Origin: Pseudomonadota bacterium
GTDB lineage: Bacteria > Pseudomonadota > Alphaproteobacteria > Rs-D84
Assembly: GCA_030531915.1 (NCBI GenBank)
Contig: JAUNMD010000015.1
Span: 1-14,126 of the forward strand
Reading direction: 5' to 3'
Length of the DNA: 14,126 nucleotides
The translations under genes were made by a program, and so were the position numbers. This document shows positions 1 to 5,587 of this stretch, in pieces. The stretch's first letter is position 1, and each line of letters opens with the position of its first letter. The notes below the pieces were generated by a model. That model made no database searches. It was not told the origin of the DNA and worked only from the letters and a program-made list of their open reading frames with translations.

Positions 1-65
1 TCCAGGAATTCCACCTGCCCGTCTACCACGCGCTCTGCGCGATGCTGGAAAGCGAACTCTTCTAG
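1..65 (+). CDS. C-terminal end of an upstream gene (partial)
   Basis: An open frame enters from the left edge and ends at TAG (63-65). The last residues read QEFHLPVYHALCAMLESELF. The frame is the only sensible open one here and has the same GC-rich codon style as the genes downstream. Twenty residues are too few to assign a family. The next gene starts about 185 bases later, so this is probably the end of a separate transcription unit. Confidence 0.5.
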   Translation, partial: QEFHLPVYHALCAMLESELF

Positions 66-250
66 GAAAAACTGCGATTGGAGAAATTTGCTACCGCACC
101 GTGGTTGTATCATACAAGAAGTTATGGAAGCTCCTAATCGATAAGGAGATGAGTGGTTTTCGGGTGATGGAAAAGAAAGAAATGGTCAGAAGATGGGCGT
201 CGATGTTCAAAACATGATATACTAGTCGCATCTTGAAGGGAATGCGAAAG
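66..250 (+). promoter_or_regulatory. Upstream region of the regulator gene; weak promoter candidate
   Basis: This gap is visibly more AT-rich than the genes beside it and holds no convincing gene. A TATACT box at 218-223 could be a -10 element for the regulator, but no good -35 lies 16-18 bases upstream. A degenerate copy of the operator found elsewhere in the window (TGTTCA-N5-TGATAT, 204-220) overlaps that box, and a lone TGGTCA half-site lies at 183-188. If real, these would allow autoregulation; the support is weak. A GAAGGG Shine-Dalgarno lies at 235-240. Confidence 0.25.
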
Positions 251-1771
251 ATGAACTCTTTGATATTGACCGGCTGGGGCTGGAAGGAATATGCGGTTGC
301 GGCGGCAGTTCTCTTAAAGGCGTTGAAGGGCGAGGCAGACGTCCGGGGCATGAGCAAGCGGCATCTGCCAGAGTTCCTGTCCGCAGAGGGTGCAAAGTGG
401 AAGCGCATTTATCTCGTGGGCATTTCCCTTGGCGGGGATGAGAAGCTGCTGGCCGACACGCTGAAGGATCTGCGCCGGAAGAAAGTCGAGGTGACGTGGA
501 TCAGCGGACTCCAGATGTCCGATTCGCAGCAGAAGAACATCGCGCCTCTCATGAAGGTTCGGCTTTTTGGGAACGGCTATTTCAACGGTGCGCTCGTCAA
601 GGCGGTTGGCAAGGCGTTCGACGTGGACGTCGAGACGATCCTGCCTTACGCAATCGAGAAGAACAAGCTCCCGAAGTCGGTGCCGCCCTATCACGAACTG
701 ATCTCGGCGGCGATGTATGTTCATCGGTGCTATCAGGACGAAACGCCCTACGAGACGGCGATCCGCTATCTCGCGACGGGCATTGCGGAATGCGCGTGGA
801 GCCCTGACATGAAGCGCGTCATTGAACACTATCGCCGCTACGGCAATCGGGAGCTGGTCGGAAGCGGGGCGCAGATGCGCGAACTCCGGTCCTACATCGA
901 ACGCATCGCCGCCCATCCCGAGGCGCGTGTGCTGATTCTCGGTGAGTCCGGGACGGGTAAGGAAACCGTCGCCGCGCAGATACACAACCGGTCGCCGCGT
1001 CGGAACGAGCCGTTCTTTGCTTTCAATTGCGCCAGCGTGAACCCCGAACTTCTTGAAAGCCGATTCTTCGGGCATGAGAAGGGTTCGTTCACCGGTGCGA
1101 ACGAACAGCGTCTGGGGCTGTTTGAACTTGCAGACGGCGGAACGCTCTTCCTTGATGAGATTGGGGAGCTGCCGCTGGAGGCGCAGGGGACGCTTCTTCG
1201 CGTCCTCGAGGGCGGACGCTTCATGCGGCTTGGCGGAAAGGACGAGATCAAGGCCGATGTGCGCCTTGTCACGGCGACAAATCGGAATCTTCCTCGGATG
1301 GTTCGCGAAGGAAAGTTTCGCGAAGACCTCTTCATGCGGCTCAATGTCGTGCAGATTCGCGTACCGCCGCTCCGCGAACACAAGGAGGACATTCGCGACA
1401 TCGCGGACATCTGGTGGTTCGAGAAGTTCCGCAAGCATCTCACCGAGGAGCAGATTGCCGCGCTCATGACATACGACTATCCGGGGAATGTCCGGGAACT
1501 CTTGAATCTCCTTGAGCGGGCGGCGGTTTTGGACGAGATGGACTTCACGCGCCTGTTGGCGAAGCATCGTGAGATGAACGCGGGCTTGCTCGGTGCGGAC
1601 GATGTGGTGGCGGACGGCGGGAAGATACCCGACGAGTTGGAGGAGGTTGTTCGCCGCCACATCAAGAACGTGTTTCTCAAATACGCCCAGAACCTCTCGC
1701 GGGCTTCCGAGGCGCTCAAGATTTCGCGGAACACGCTCCGCAAGTATGTGCAGGAAGGCGGTGAATCATGA
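251..1771 (+). CDS. Sigma-54-dependent transcriptional activator with degenerate DHH-like sensor domain
   Basis: A 506-residue bacterial enhancer-binding protein that would use ATP hydrolysis to remodel sigma-54 RNA polymerase. The AAA+ core has Walker A GESGTGKE (about 231-238), the sigma-54 contact loop GSFTGA (278-283, a GAFTGA variant) and Walker B LFLDE (299-303). A Fis-type helix-turn-helix lies in the last 40 or so residues (core ASEALKISRNTLRKYV). The first 180 residues are not a response-regulator receiver. The alternation LILTGWGW...IYLVGISL...VEVTWISGL resembles the start of DHH phosphoesterases with the metal ligands lost (ISGL where DHH is expected), so it is probably a ligand sensor rather than an enzyme; this is inference. 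ATG 251 is chosen over TTG 233 and ATG 242 because GAAGGG (235-240) is correctly spaced only for 251. The stop overlaps the next start (ATGA). It likely binds the TGGTCA-N4-TGAYCA sites at 2232-2269 and 13780-13795. Confidence 0.93.
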   Translation: MNSLILTGWGWKEYAVAAAVLLKALKGEADVRGMSKRHLPEFLSAEGAKWKRIYLVGISLGGDEKLLADTLKDLRRKKVEVTWISGLQMSDSQQKNIAPLMKVRLFGNGYFNGALVKAVGKAFDVDVETILPYAIEKNKLPKSVPPYHELISAAMYVHRCYQDETPYETAIRYLATGIAECAWSPDMKRVIEHYRRYGNRELVGSGAQMRELRSYIERIAAHPEARVLILGESGTGKETVAAQIHNRSPRRNEPFFAFNCASVNPELLESRFFGHEKGSFTGANEQRLGLFELADGGTLFLDEIGELPLEAQGTLLRVLEGGRFMRLGGKDEIKADVRLVTATNRNLPRMVREGKFREDLFMRLNVVQIRVPPLREHKEDIRDIADIWWFEKFRKHLTEEQIAALMTYDYPGNVRELLNLLERAAVLDEMDFTRLLAKHREMNAGLLGADDVVADGGKIPDELEEVVRRHIKNVFLKYAQNLSRASEALKISRNTLRKYVQEGGES

Positions 1772-2022
1772 CCAGGCAGGTCGCAAGGGTTGAATATGTC
1801 AATGGATGCGTGGATGCCTACGACGCCCGAGGCGTGATGCTGACGCGCCAGCGGTGCGACAGGCTCGTTGGCTACGGGCCGGAGGGCTTTGTCGTGATGC
1901 GGGGCAACTGCTACTGGGTGCATCGCGCCAATGGACTGACAGTCCCGCCGCCGCTTACTTCGTACAACTTTGAACAGAAGAAGTGGGATATGCATGATTC
2001 GTTTCTGCGTATCATGTGCTAA
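1768..2022 (+). CDS. Small hypothetical protein, co-translated with the regulator
   Basis: An 84-residue protein whose ATG overlaps the regulator's TGA by four bases, so translation is probably coupled. I do not recognise a family. It has no signal peptide or membrane segment. The sequence alternates short beta-like stretches (VARVEYVNG, GFVVMRGNCYWV) and ends in a cysteine, suggesting a small beta-rich domain. The tight link to the activator suggests a role in regulation, such as a modulator of the sensor, but only the position supports this. Confidence 0.75.
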   Translation: MTRQVARVEYVNGCVDAYDARGVMLTRQRCDRLVGYGPEGFVVMRGNCYWVHRANGLTVPPPLTSYNFEQKKWDMHDSFLRIMC

Positions 2023-2038
2023 ATGAAGGAGGAGGACG

Positions 2039-2227
2039 ATGCTTGATTTCCTGAAATCACTCGTGTTGCGGCCGAGATGCCCGAAGTGCGGACATCGCCC
2101 ACTCAAGCGTCAACGTCGTACTGGGCCGATTCCAGCCGGACGAGATCCTTGTCATGTTTACGTCTGCCCCAAGTGCGGTGCGGTTGTTGATTTGCCGGCA
2201 CACCTATTGATGAAGCTTTGTCAGTAG
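2039..2227 (+). CDS. Small zinc-ribbon protein
   Basis: A 62-residue protein with two CPKCG knuckles (RCPKCGHRP and VCPKCGAVV) about 29 residues apart, a typical four-cysteine zinc ribbon. The linker is basic (KRQRRTG). It is preceded by a purine-rich GGAGGAGG site (about 2028-2035) close to the ATG. Such minimal ribbons usually mediate protein or nucleic-acid contacts. It is the last gene of the regulator unit; the following 150 bases are non-coding control DNA. A second zinc ribbon of the same size occurs in the main operon (4233-4421). Confidence 0.8.
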   Translation: MLDFLKSLVLRPRCPKCGHRPLKRQRRTGPIPAGRDPCHVYVCPKCGAVVDLPAHLLMKLCQ

Positions 2228-2231
2228 TCGG

Positions 2232-2247
2232 TGGTCACATTTGACCA
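2232..2247. promoter_or_regulatory. Upstream activator site 1 (TGGTCA-N4-TGACCA)
   Basis: A perfect 6-4-6 palindrome, TGGTCACATTTGACCA. It lies 22 bp (centre to centre) upstream of a second copy and about 84 bp before the -24 GG of the sigma-54 promoter at 2323-2338. The size and position are typical of enhancer sites for Fis-type sigma-54 activators. The regulator at 251-1771 is the obvious binder (inference). Confidence 0.7.
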
Positions 2248-2249
2248 TT

Positions 2250-2273
2250 CTGCTGGTCAGATGTGATCAGCAG
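2250..2273. promoter_or_regulatory. Upstream activator site 2 (CTGC-TGGTCA-N4-TGATCA-GCAG)
   Basis: The core is TGGTCA-GATG-TGATCA (2254-2269), extended outward by CTGC/GCAG to a ten-base arm with one G-T mismatch. Its centre is about 62 bp upstream of the -24 GG of the promoter that follows. Together with site 1 it forms a pair two helical turns apart, as expected for an activator that assembles as a dimer of dimers before forming a hexamer. The same core, at the same distance, recurs at 13780-13795. Confidence 0.72.
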
Positions 2274-2281
2274 GACACTCA

Positions 2282-2315
2282 AACCCCTGTGAAAACCTCT
2301 GTTTTCACGGGGGTT
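2282..2315 (+). terminator. Strong 15-bp hairpin, probable terminator of the regulator unit
   Basis: The arms at 2282-2296 and 2301-2315 pair over 15 bp (one G-T pair) around a CTCT loop. The 3' side is followed by ATGTC rather than a T-run, so it is not a textbook intrinsic terminator. It sits nine bases before the -24 box and between the activator sites and the promoter. It may insulate the operon from read-through, or affect DNA looping when extruded. Confidence 0.55.
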
Positions 2316-2322
2316 ATGTCTT

Positions 2323-2338
2323 TGGCACGGTGTTTGCT
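2323..2338 (+). promoter_or_regulatory. Sigma-54 (-24/-12) promoter of the main operon
   Basis: TGGCACG-GTGT-TTGCT matches the consensus TGGCACR-N4-TTGCW at every position, with GG (2324-2325) and GC (2336-2337) separated by exactly ten bases. The predicted start of transcription is near 2349. This gives a leader of about 32 bases before the first gene at 2381. The two activator sites upstream complete a standard sigma-54 control region. Confidence 0.93.
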
Positions 2339-2380
2339 AAATGCCTTATGTCGCCCAAACGCGGCAGAAAGGCAAATACA

Positions 2381-2800
2381 ATGAAAGCGAAGAAAGTTGA
2401 GAAGGCAAAGCGTCCCGCCAAGAAGGTCGGCGCGCAAAAGAAGTCGGCGAAAAAGATCAAGGAGATTATTGAGCCAATTGTCGAGGAGCTTGACGAGGAG
2501 TCGGAAGACGAGAAGTCGGGTGGTCTGGTCGGCGGACTTGCCGGTGCGTTGGTCGGTGGGCTGGCCGGTGCGGTCATCGGAGGACTTCTCGGCGCGTTGG
2601 TTGAGTCGAAGGACGAGTTTTCGCTCGATGACGATGAAGACGTCGATGTGGACGATGAGGACGAGGAAGAAGAGGAGTCCGAAGAGGAAGATTCGGATGA
2701 TGAGGACGAAGAATCGGAAGAGGATGACGATGACGACGAATCCGAGGATGAGGAGGAGTCTGACGAGGAAGAGGAAGACGAGGATGGCGACAAAGATTGA
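2381..2800 (+). CDS. Polyampholyte glycine-zipper protein with acidic tail
   Basis: A 139-residue protein in three blocks. Residues 1-27 are Lys/Ala-rich and basic. Residues 47-74 form a glycine-zipper hydrophobic segment (GGLVGGLAGALVGGLAG and on), likely membrane-inserting or self-associating. Residues 80-139 are almost entirely Asp, Glu and Ser. I know no family with this order. Longer starts at GTG 2330 and ATG 2348 are excluded because they lie inside the promoter or at the transcription start; ATG 2381 has AGAAAGG eight bases upstream. As first gene of the operon it should be highly expressed. It overlaps the next gene by 17 bases. The basic, membrane and acidic blocks could tether a membrane to basic partners, of which the operon has several (inference). 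Confidence 0.82.
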   Translation: MKAKKVEKAKRPAKKVGAQKKSAKKIKEIIEPIVEELDEESEDEKSGGLVGGLAGALVGGLAGAVIGGLLGALVESKDEFSLDDDEDVDVDDEDEEEEESEEEDSDDEDEESEEDDDDDESEDEEESDEEEEDEDGDKD

Positions 2801-3437
2801 TCTCTTGGACGTCCTTGGCGTCTTGAAGTCGCTTCCAGACGTGCTCGTGGAAAGCGAGGCCTCGCGGTCGCGGCGAAACGCCATGTCGCGACGGCTGATC
2901 GCGCCACCTCCGCCCGGAACGCCGCTTCTGGTGTCCCTCGCCCTCGCGCTTGAACACACGGGGATCTATCTGGGCAAGAATCGAGTCTCCGAACTCCGTG
3001 ACGATGGCGGCGTCGCGGTCGTGTCGCTGACAGATTTCGTCAATGGCGATCCGTGCGATGTGTCGTTGCGAACGGGGACGCGAATCTTTGCGGCTTGCGA
3101 TGCCAAGACACGTCACCCACTCGGTACGAAGCGGGCGTATGCGACTGCGCTTAAGTTCGCCAAGTTCGGCTTTGCGTCCGGCTACGACTTTGTGCGCAGC
3201 AACTGTCACCTCTTCACGGCGGCTTGCGCGGCGGGGATTCCGGCTCGGGACGATGCGTTCGACAAGCTGATCGGAAGTGGCATCACGTCCATTGGGCGGC
3301 TTGAGCGCGTGTTGGCGCGAGAACTGAACGACGGACGTCGAATCGCATGGTGTGCGGTCGCACGGTCGAAGGAGAAGTTTCACTACAAGTTGACCGCTGA
3401 AACGGTCACCCGCCTTCGGCTGGAAGGCAAACTGTAA
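2784..3437 (+). CDS. LRAT-like (NlpC/P60 superfamily) domain protein
   Basis: A 217-residue protein. The segment EHTGIYLGKNRVSEL (from residue 57) and the later YDFVRSNCHLFTAAC (from residue 134) match the two catalytic blocks of the LRAT-like papain-fold family: H58 before a GIYLG strand, and C141 in an NCxxF motif. VVSLTDFVNG between them fits the usual strand. The family includes acyltransferases and thiol hydrolases acting on lipids or thioesters. Here the substrate is unknown, but lipid acyl transfer would suit an operon of membrane-acting proteins. No signal peptide is evident. The start at ATG 2784, inside the acidic tail of the previous gene, is preceded by a purine-rich stretch and gives coupled translation. 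Confidence 0.78.
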   Translation: MATKIDLLDVLGVLKSLPDVLVESEASRSRRNAMSRRLIAPPPPGTPLLVSLALALEHTGIYLGKNRVSELRDDGGVAVVSLTDFVNGDPCDVSLRTGTRIFAACDAKTRHPLGTKRAYATALKFAKFGFASGYDFVRSNCHLFTAACAAGIPARDDAFDKLIGSGITSIGRLERVLARELNDGRRIAWCAVARSKEKFHYKLTAETVTRLRLEGKL

Positions 3438-3449
3438 AGGAGAATCAAA

Positions 3450-3821
3450 ATGAAGAAGTCAAAGCGAGAGGTCGTCAAGCCCGAGGTCGTCGAGACAGAT
3501 GTCGAGGCGGACGAGGTGACGCTGGAGTCCTGGAAGAAGGAATGCGCCCAGATGGAGGCGGAGATGGCGAAGGACAGCGCGGAGCTTCGCGCAATTCTCG
3601 ACGAGGCAAAGAACGATCCAGACCTTGATCCCGAGATGAAGCGAATTATGCTGGAGACGGGCGAGAAGATGCTTGGAGCCGACGGGTGGCTGCGCGACAT
3701 CAACAAGTTCACGACGGACGTGATCAGGCATTGCGACGAGGTCATCGCCAAGTGCGATGCGATTGACAAGAAGGCGAAGGCCAAGAAGACGGCCAAGCGG
3801 TCTGCGAAACGGAAAGGGTGA
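3450..3821 (+). CDS. Helical/coiled-coil protein with lysine-rich tail
   Basis: A 123-residue protein preceded by AAAGGAG. The middle (about residues 20-100) is charged and strongly helical, with heptad-like patterns (WKKECAQMEAEMAKDSAEL, TTDVIRHCDEVIAKCDAI). The last 18 or so residues are almost all Lys, Ala and Arg (KAKAKKTAKRSAKRKG), like histone H1-type tails. There is no membrane segment or enzymatic motif. The basic tail could bind nucleic acid, anionic lipid or the acidic tail of the protein at 2381. Family not recognised. Its stop overlaps the region just before the next start. Confidence 0.75.
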   Translation: MKKSKREVVKPEVVETDVEADEVTLESWKKECAQMEAEMAKDSAELRAILDEAKNDPDLDPEMKRIMLETGEKMLGADGWLRDINKFTTDVIRHCDEVIAKCDAIDKKAKAKKTAKRSAKRKG

Positions 3822-3826
3822 ATGCG

Positions 3827-4240
3827 ATGAACATCAACGCGGAAGAAGAGATCAGGAAGCGGGCGAAGAATGTGTCCCGCGATGACATGGAGGACTTGCT
3901 TGGGAAGGAGTCGACGGCGGAGCGGCCCTCGAAGAAGGCGGGTTTCCTTTCGCAGTATTGGGAGGACATCAAGACGTCTTTCTCGCTGATCAAGGATTGG
4001 TTCAACGGTGCCTACGATGAGATTCCGGCGCGGATGATTGCATCGCTAGCCGCCGCGCTCATCTACTTTGTATCACCCATCGACCTCATCCCGGACTGGA
4101 TTCCAATGGCTGGGCTGATCGATGATGCGGCGATTCTGGCGTTCGTCTTCAAGCTCTCGGAGGCAGATCTCAATATCTACCGCAGGTGGAAGCGGAAGGA
4201 TTCGGCAGAAGAGGACGCGGTGGAGGTCGTTGATGTTTGA
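3827..4240 (+). CDS. YkvA-like (DUF1232) membrane protein
   Basis: A 137-residue protein containing the YkvA/DUF1232 hallmark: a hydrophobic helix followed by SPIDLIPD (83-90) and WIPMAGLIDDAAIL (91-104). This is a short membrane hairpin motif found in bacterial envelope proteins of unknown biochemical role. A charged N-terminal helix precedes it and an acidic tail follows. ATG 3827 is favoured over GTG 3818 because GGAAAGGG (3811-3818) is well spaced for it. The domain often accompanies stress or envelope genes, which fits the neighbours. The end overlaps the next gene by eight bases. Confidence 0.85.
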   Translation: MNINAEEEIRKRAKNVSRDDMEDLLGKESTAERPSKKAGFLSQYWEDIKTSFSLIKDWFNGAYDEIPARMIASLAAALIYFVSPIDLIPDWIPMAGLIDDAAILAFVFKLSEADLNIYRRWKRKDSAEEDAVEVVDV

Positions 4241-4421
4241 GTGGATCAGAAATCTCTTCACGGCGAGCTGGCGCGGGCGGTGTCTGCTCTGCGGCAGCGA
4301 CCGTGTGAAGTTCAAGATTCGCCGCAAGATGCCGTATGTTGTCGACGGCCCCACCGTTGCACATGCCACGTGCAAGATATGCCGCCACTCGTGGTCTTTT
4401 CCGATCCGCGTCGGCATTTGA
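4233..4421 (+). CDS. Small zinc-ribbon protein
   Basis: A 62-residue protein starting inside the end of the YkvA gene, with GGAGG (4222-4226) six bases before the ATG. Cysteines at C17-x2-C20 (RCLLCGS) and C47-x2-C50 (TCKICRHSW) form a treble-clef or ribbon zinc site. An aromatic, hydrophobic N-terminus (MFEWIRNLFTASW) could be an amphipathic membrane-binding helix. Function unknown. It mirrors the zinc ribbon in the regulator unit (2039-2227) in length, but the sequences differ. Confidence 0.75.
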   Translation: MFEWIRNLFTASWRGRCLLCGSDRVKFKIRRKMPYVVDGPTVAHATCKICRHSWSFPIRVGI

Positions 4422-4442
4422 CGGGCAAGGAGTCATAGCGGC

Positions 4443-4709
4443 ATGAAGGATTTCCTGAAAGGGCTGTTGGCTTTGCCGCTCGTCGTGATTGGCGTTGCGC
4501 TGGTCTGTTGGCTCGGCGCGATTGTGATTGCGGTCATCGGCGGCGTGATTGCGCTGGTTGTGGCCGTCTTGCCTTATGTGCTTCGGTTCGTCGGAATTAT
4601 CCTTGTGTTCGTCTTCTTGATCTGGGGGCTCGGCAAGTTCGTCAGCGGCATTCCGAGGGCCGTCAAAGGCGGTGCTGATGCATCGCAGGCGGGGCAAATT
4701 TTGTTATAA
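4443..4709 (+). CDS. Small two-helix membrane protein
   Basis: An 88-residue protein with AAGGAG about ten bases before ATG 4443. Two long hydrophobic segments span roughly residues 7-35 and 37-67, separated only by a short stretch, giving a membrane hairpin. The C-terminus (IPRAVKGGADASQAG) is polar. No catalytic motif is visible and no family is recognised. The stop lies in a TATAAT-like string that could be mistaken for a promoter. Confidence 0.8.
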   Translation: MKDFLKGLLALPLVVIGVALVCWLGAIVIAVIGGVIALVVAVLPYVLRFVGIILVFVFLIWGLGKFVSGIPRAVKGGADASQAGQILL

Positions 4710-4732
4710 TATACGGCACAAGGAGTCGGCTG

Positions 4733-4936
4733 ATGTACAACGTTCCGATCAATCACAAGAAATGTGCGACCTGTCGCTGGTGGAGCGGCGGGCGCGAGCT
4801 TGTCTTTGTCGGCGCAAATCCGCAGTTCGTTTCCGTCGATGCCATGTCCGACATGAAGAACTGTCGCGCCTAGGAGGGGCGCAAGTTCGCGTCCACGCAC
4901 ACCTGCTTCCGCTGGTCGAAGTGGGAGAAAATGTAA
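4733..4936 (+). pseudogene. Four-cysteine protein interrupted by an in-frame TAG
   Basis: ATG 4733 follows AAGGAG (4720-4725) at seven bases and encodes 46 residues with KCATCRWW and MKNCRA, ending at TAG 4871-4873. The same frame then continues for 20 codons to TAA 4934-4936, reading EGRKFASTHTCFRWSKWEKM. The continuation holds a fourth Cys and aromatic/basic residues in the style of the first part. The whole, about 67 residues, looks like one small zinc-binding protein of the form C-x2-C...C...C-x2-W. The TAG is therefore most simply a nonsense change (for example from TGG or CAG), or an amber codon that is read through. It is also possible that the 46-residue protein is the real product. 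It borders a more AT-rich patch. Confidence 0.55.
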
Positions 4937-4963
4937 TTACAATCTCAAAAGAGGATCATGAAT

Positions 4964-5284
4964 ATGTTTTATGACTTGACGACAAAGGAAGGCATCAGGG
5001 GCGCACTTGATAAGGGTGGATTGGTGGCATCCTTGCTCGGGATGGGGATGCTTGGTGGTCTGATGAGACTGACGGCTTCTGGGATGAGTCGGTTTGAGAA
5101 AGAGCAGGTTGAGACAGCGGAGGCATTAATCAAACAGGGGAGAGAGCAGGGAGTAAAGCATATGAAGATCAAACTTGGCAGGAATGCGTCCGCAAAATTC
5201 TCTGCGCCAATTGAGGGCGTCAACATCTCCTTTGGTGCAGAGGCCAATGGCGATGTTGAGATGGATGTGGAGTATAAAGATTGA
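4964..5284 (+). CDS. Hypothetical protein with N-terminal hydrophobic segment
   Basis: A 106-residue protein. AGAGGA (4950-4955) is eight bases before ATG 4964 but only two before ATG 4958, so 4964 is preferred. Residues about 15-35 (GGLVASLLGMGMLGGLM) form a Gly/Met-rich hydrophobic helix. A helix follows (FEKEQVETAEALIKQG), then a beta-rich, polar C-terminal half ending DVEMDVEYKD. No family recognised. Base composition and codon choice (many A/T-ending codons) differ from the genes on both sides, which suggests separate acquisition. Confidence 0.72.
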   Translation: MFYDLTTKEGIRGALDKGGLVASLLGMGMLGGLMRLTASGMSRFEKEQVETAEALIKQGREQGVKHMKIKLGRNASAKFSAPIEGVNISFGAEANGDVEMDVEYKD

Positions 5285-5329
5285 GCGAGTTTGTGGCAAG
5301 GGTGTTTTAAGGCAAGGAGCTCACCGTTT

Positions 5330-5551
5330 ATGCTCATTATTCTTTGGATAGTCTTAATCGTTGCATTGTGCTGGTTTTGTCCCTGGTGGATAGGGGCAAT
5401 CGTTTGGGTTGTCAACTTGTTTGTCCCTGACATGGTTCCGTTTATTGACGAACTTCTGTCCTTGCCCGGCCCCATCAAGAAGGGGCTTAAGGTCGCAAAG
5501 GCAGCCCGTACTTGTAAGCGGGTGAAGGATAAAATCGATGGTAACGATTGA
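5330..5551 (+). CDS. Small membrane protein with a YkvA-like PD-x-P motif
   Basis: A 73-residue protein. ATG 5330 is chosen over the in-frame TTG 5291 because AAGGAG (5314-5319) lies ten bases upstream. The first 34 or so residues are strongly hydrophobic and Trp-rich (WFCPWWIGAIVWVV), forming one or two membrane helices. They are followed by FVPDMVPFIDELL, which resembles the DLIPD-x-IP...DD turn of the YkvA family seen at 3827-4240, then a basic helix (IKKGLKVAKAARTCKRVKDK). It may be a minimal relative of YkvA proteins; this is tentative. It shares the lower GC of the preceding gene. Confidence 0.7.
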   Translation: MLIILWIVLIVALCWFCPWWIGAIVWVVNLFVPDMVPFIDELLSLPGPIKKGLKVAKAARTCKRVKDKIDGND

Positions 5552-5587
5552 GCATGTGGATTTCATTATGACTAAGGAGGGTTACGA

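Noticed and set aside
74..94. TTGG...TTTGCT resembling a sigma-54 promoter before the regulator
   Set aside because: Only eight bases separate GG from GC; ten are required.
314..1660. Long minus-strand open frame opposite the activator
   Set aside because: The plus-strand frame has clear AAA+ and HTH motifs; the reverse frame is a shadow of GC-rich codons.
2330..2380. Longer N-terminus (GTG 2330 or ATG 2348) for the first operon gene
   Set aside because: Both positions lie within the sigma-54 promoter or at its transcription start; ATG 2381 has a spaced Shine-Dalgarno.
2314..2907. Ser/Asp-repeat protein on the minus strand
   Set aside because: It is the reverse complement of the GAN/GAR acidic tract of the plus-strand gene; no start signal or family support.
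4705..4710. TATAAT as an internal promoter
   Set aside because: It contains the stop codon of the small membrane gene and no -35-like hexamer lies 16-18 bases upstream.
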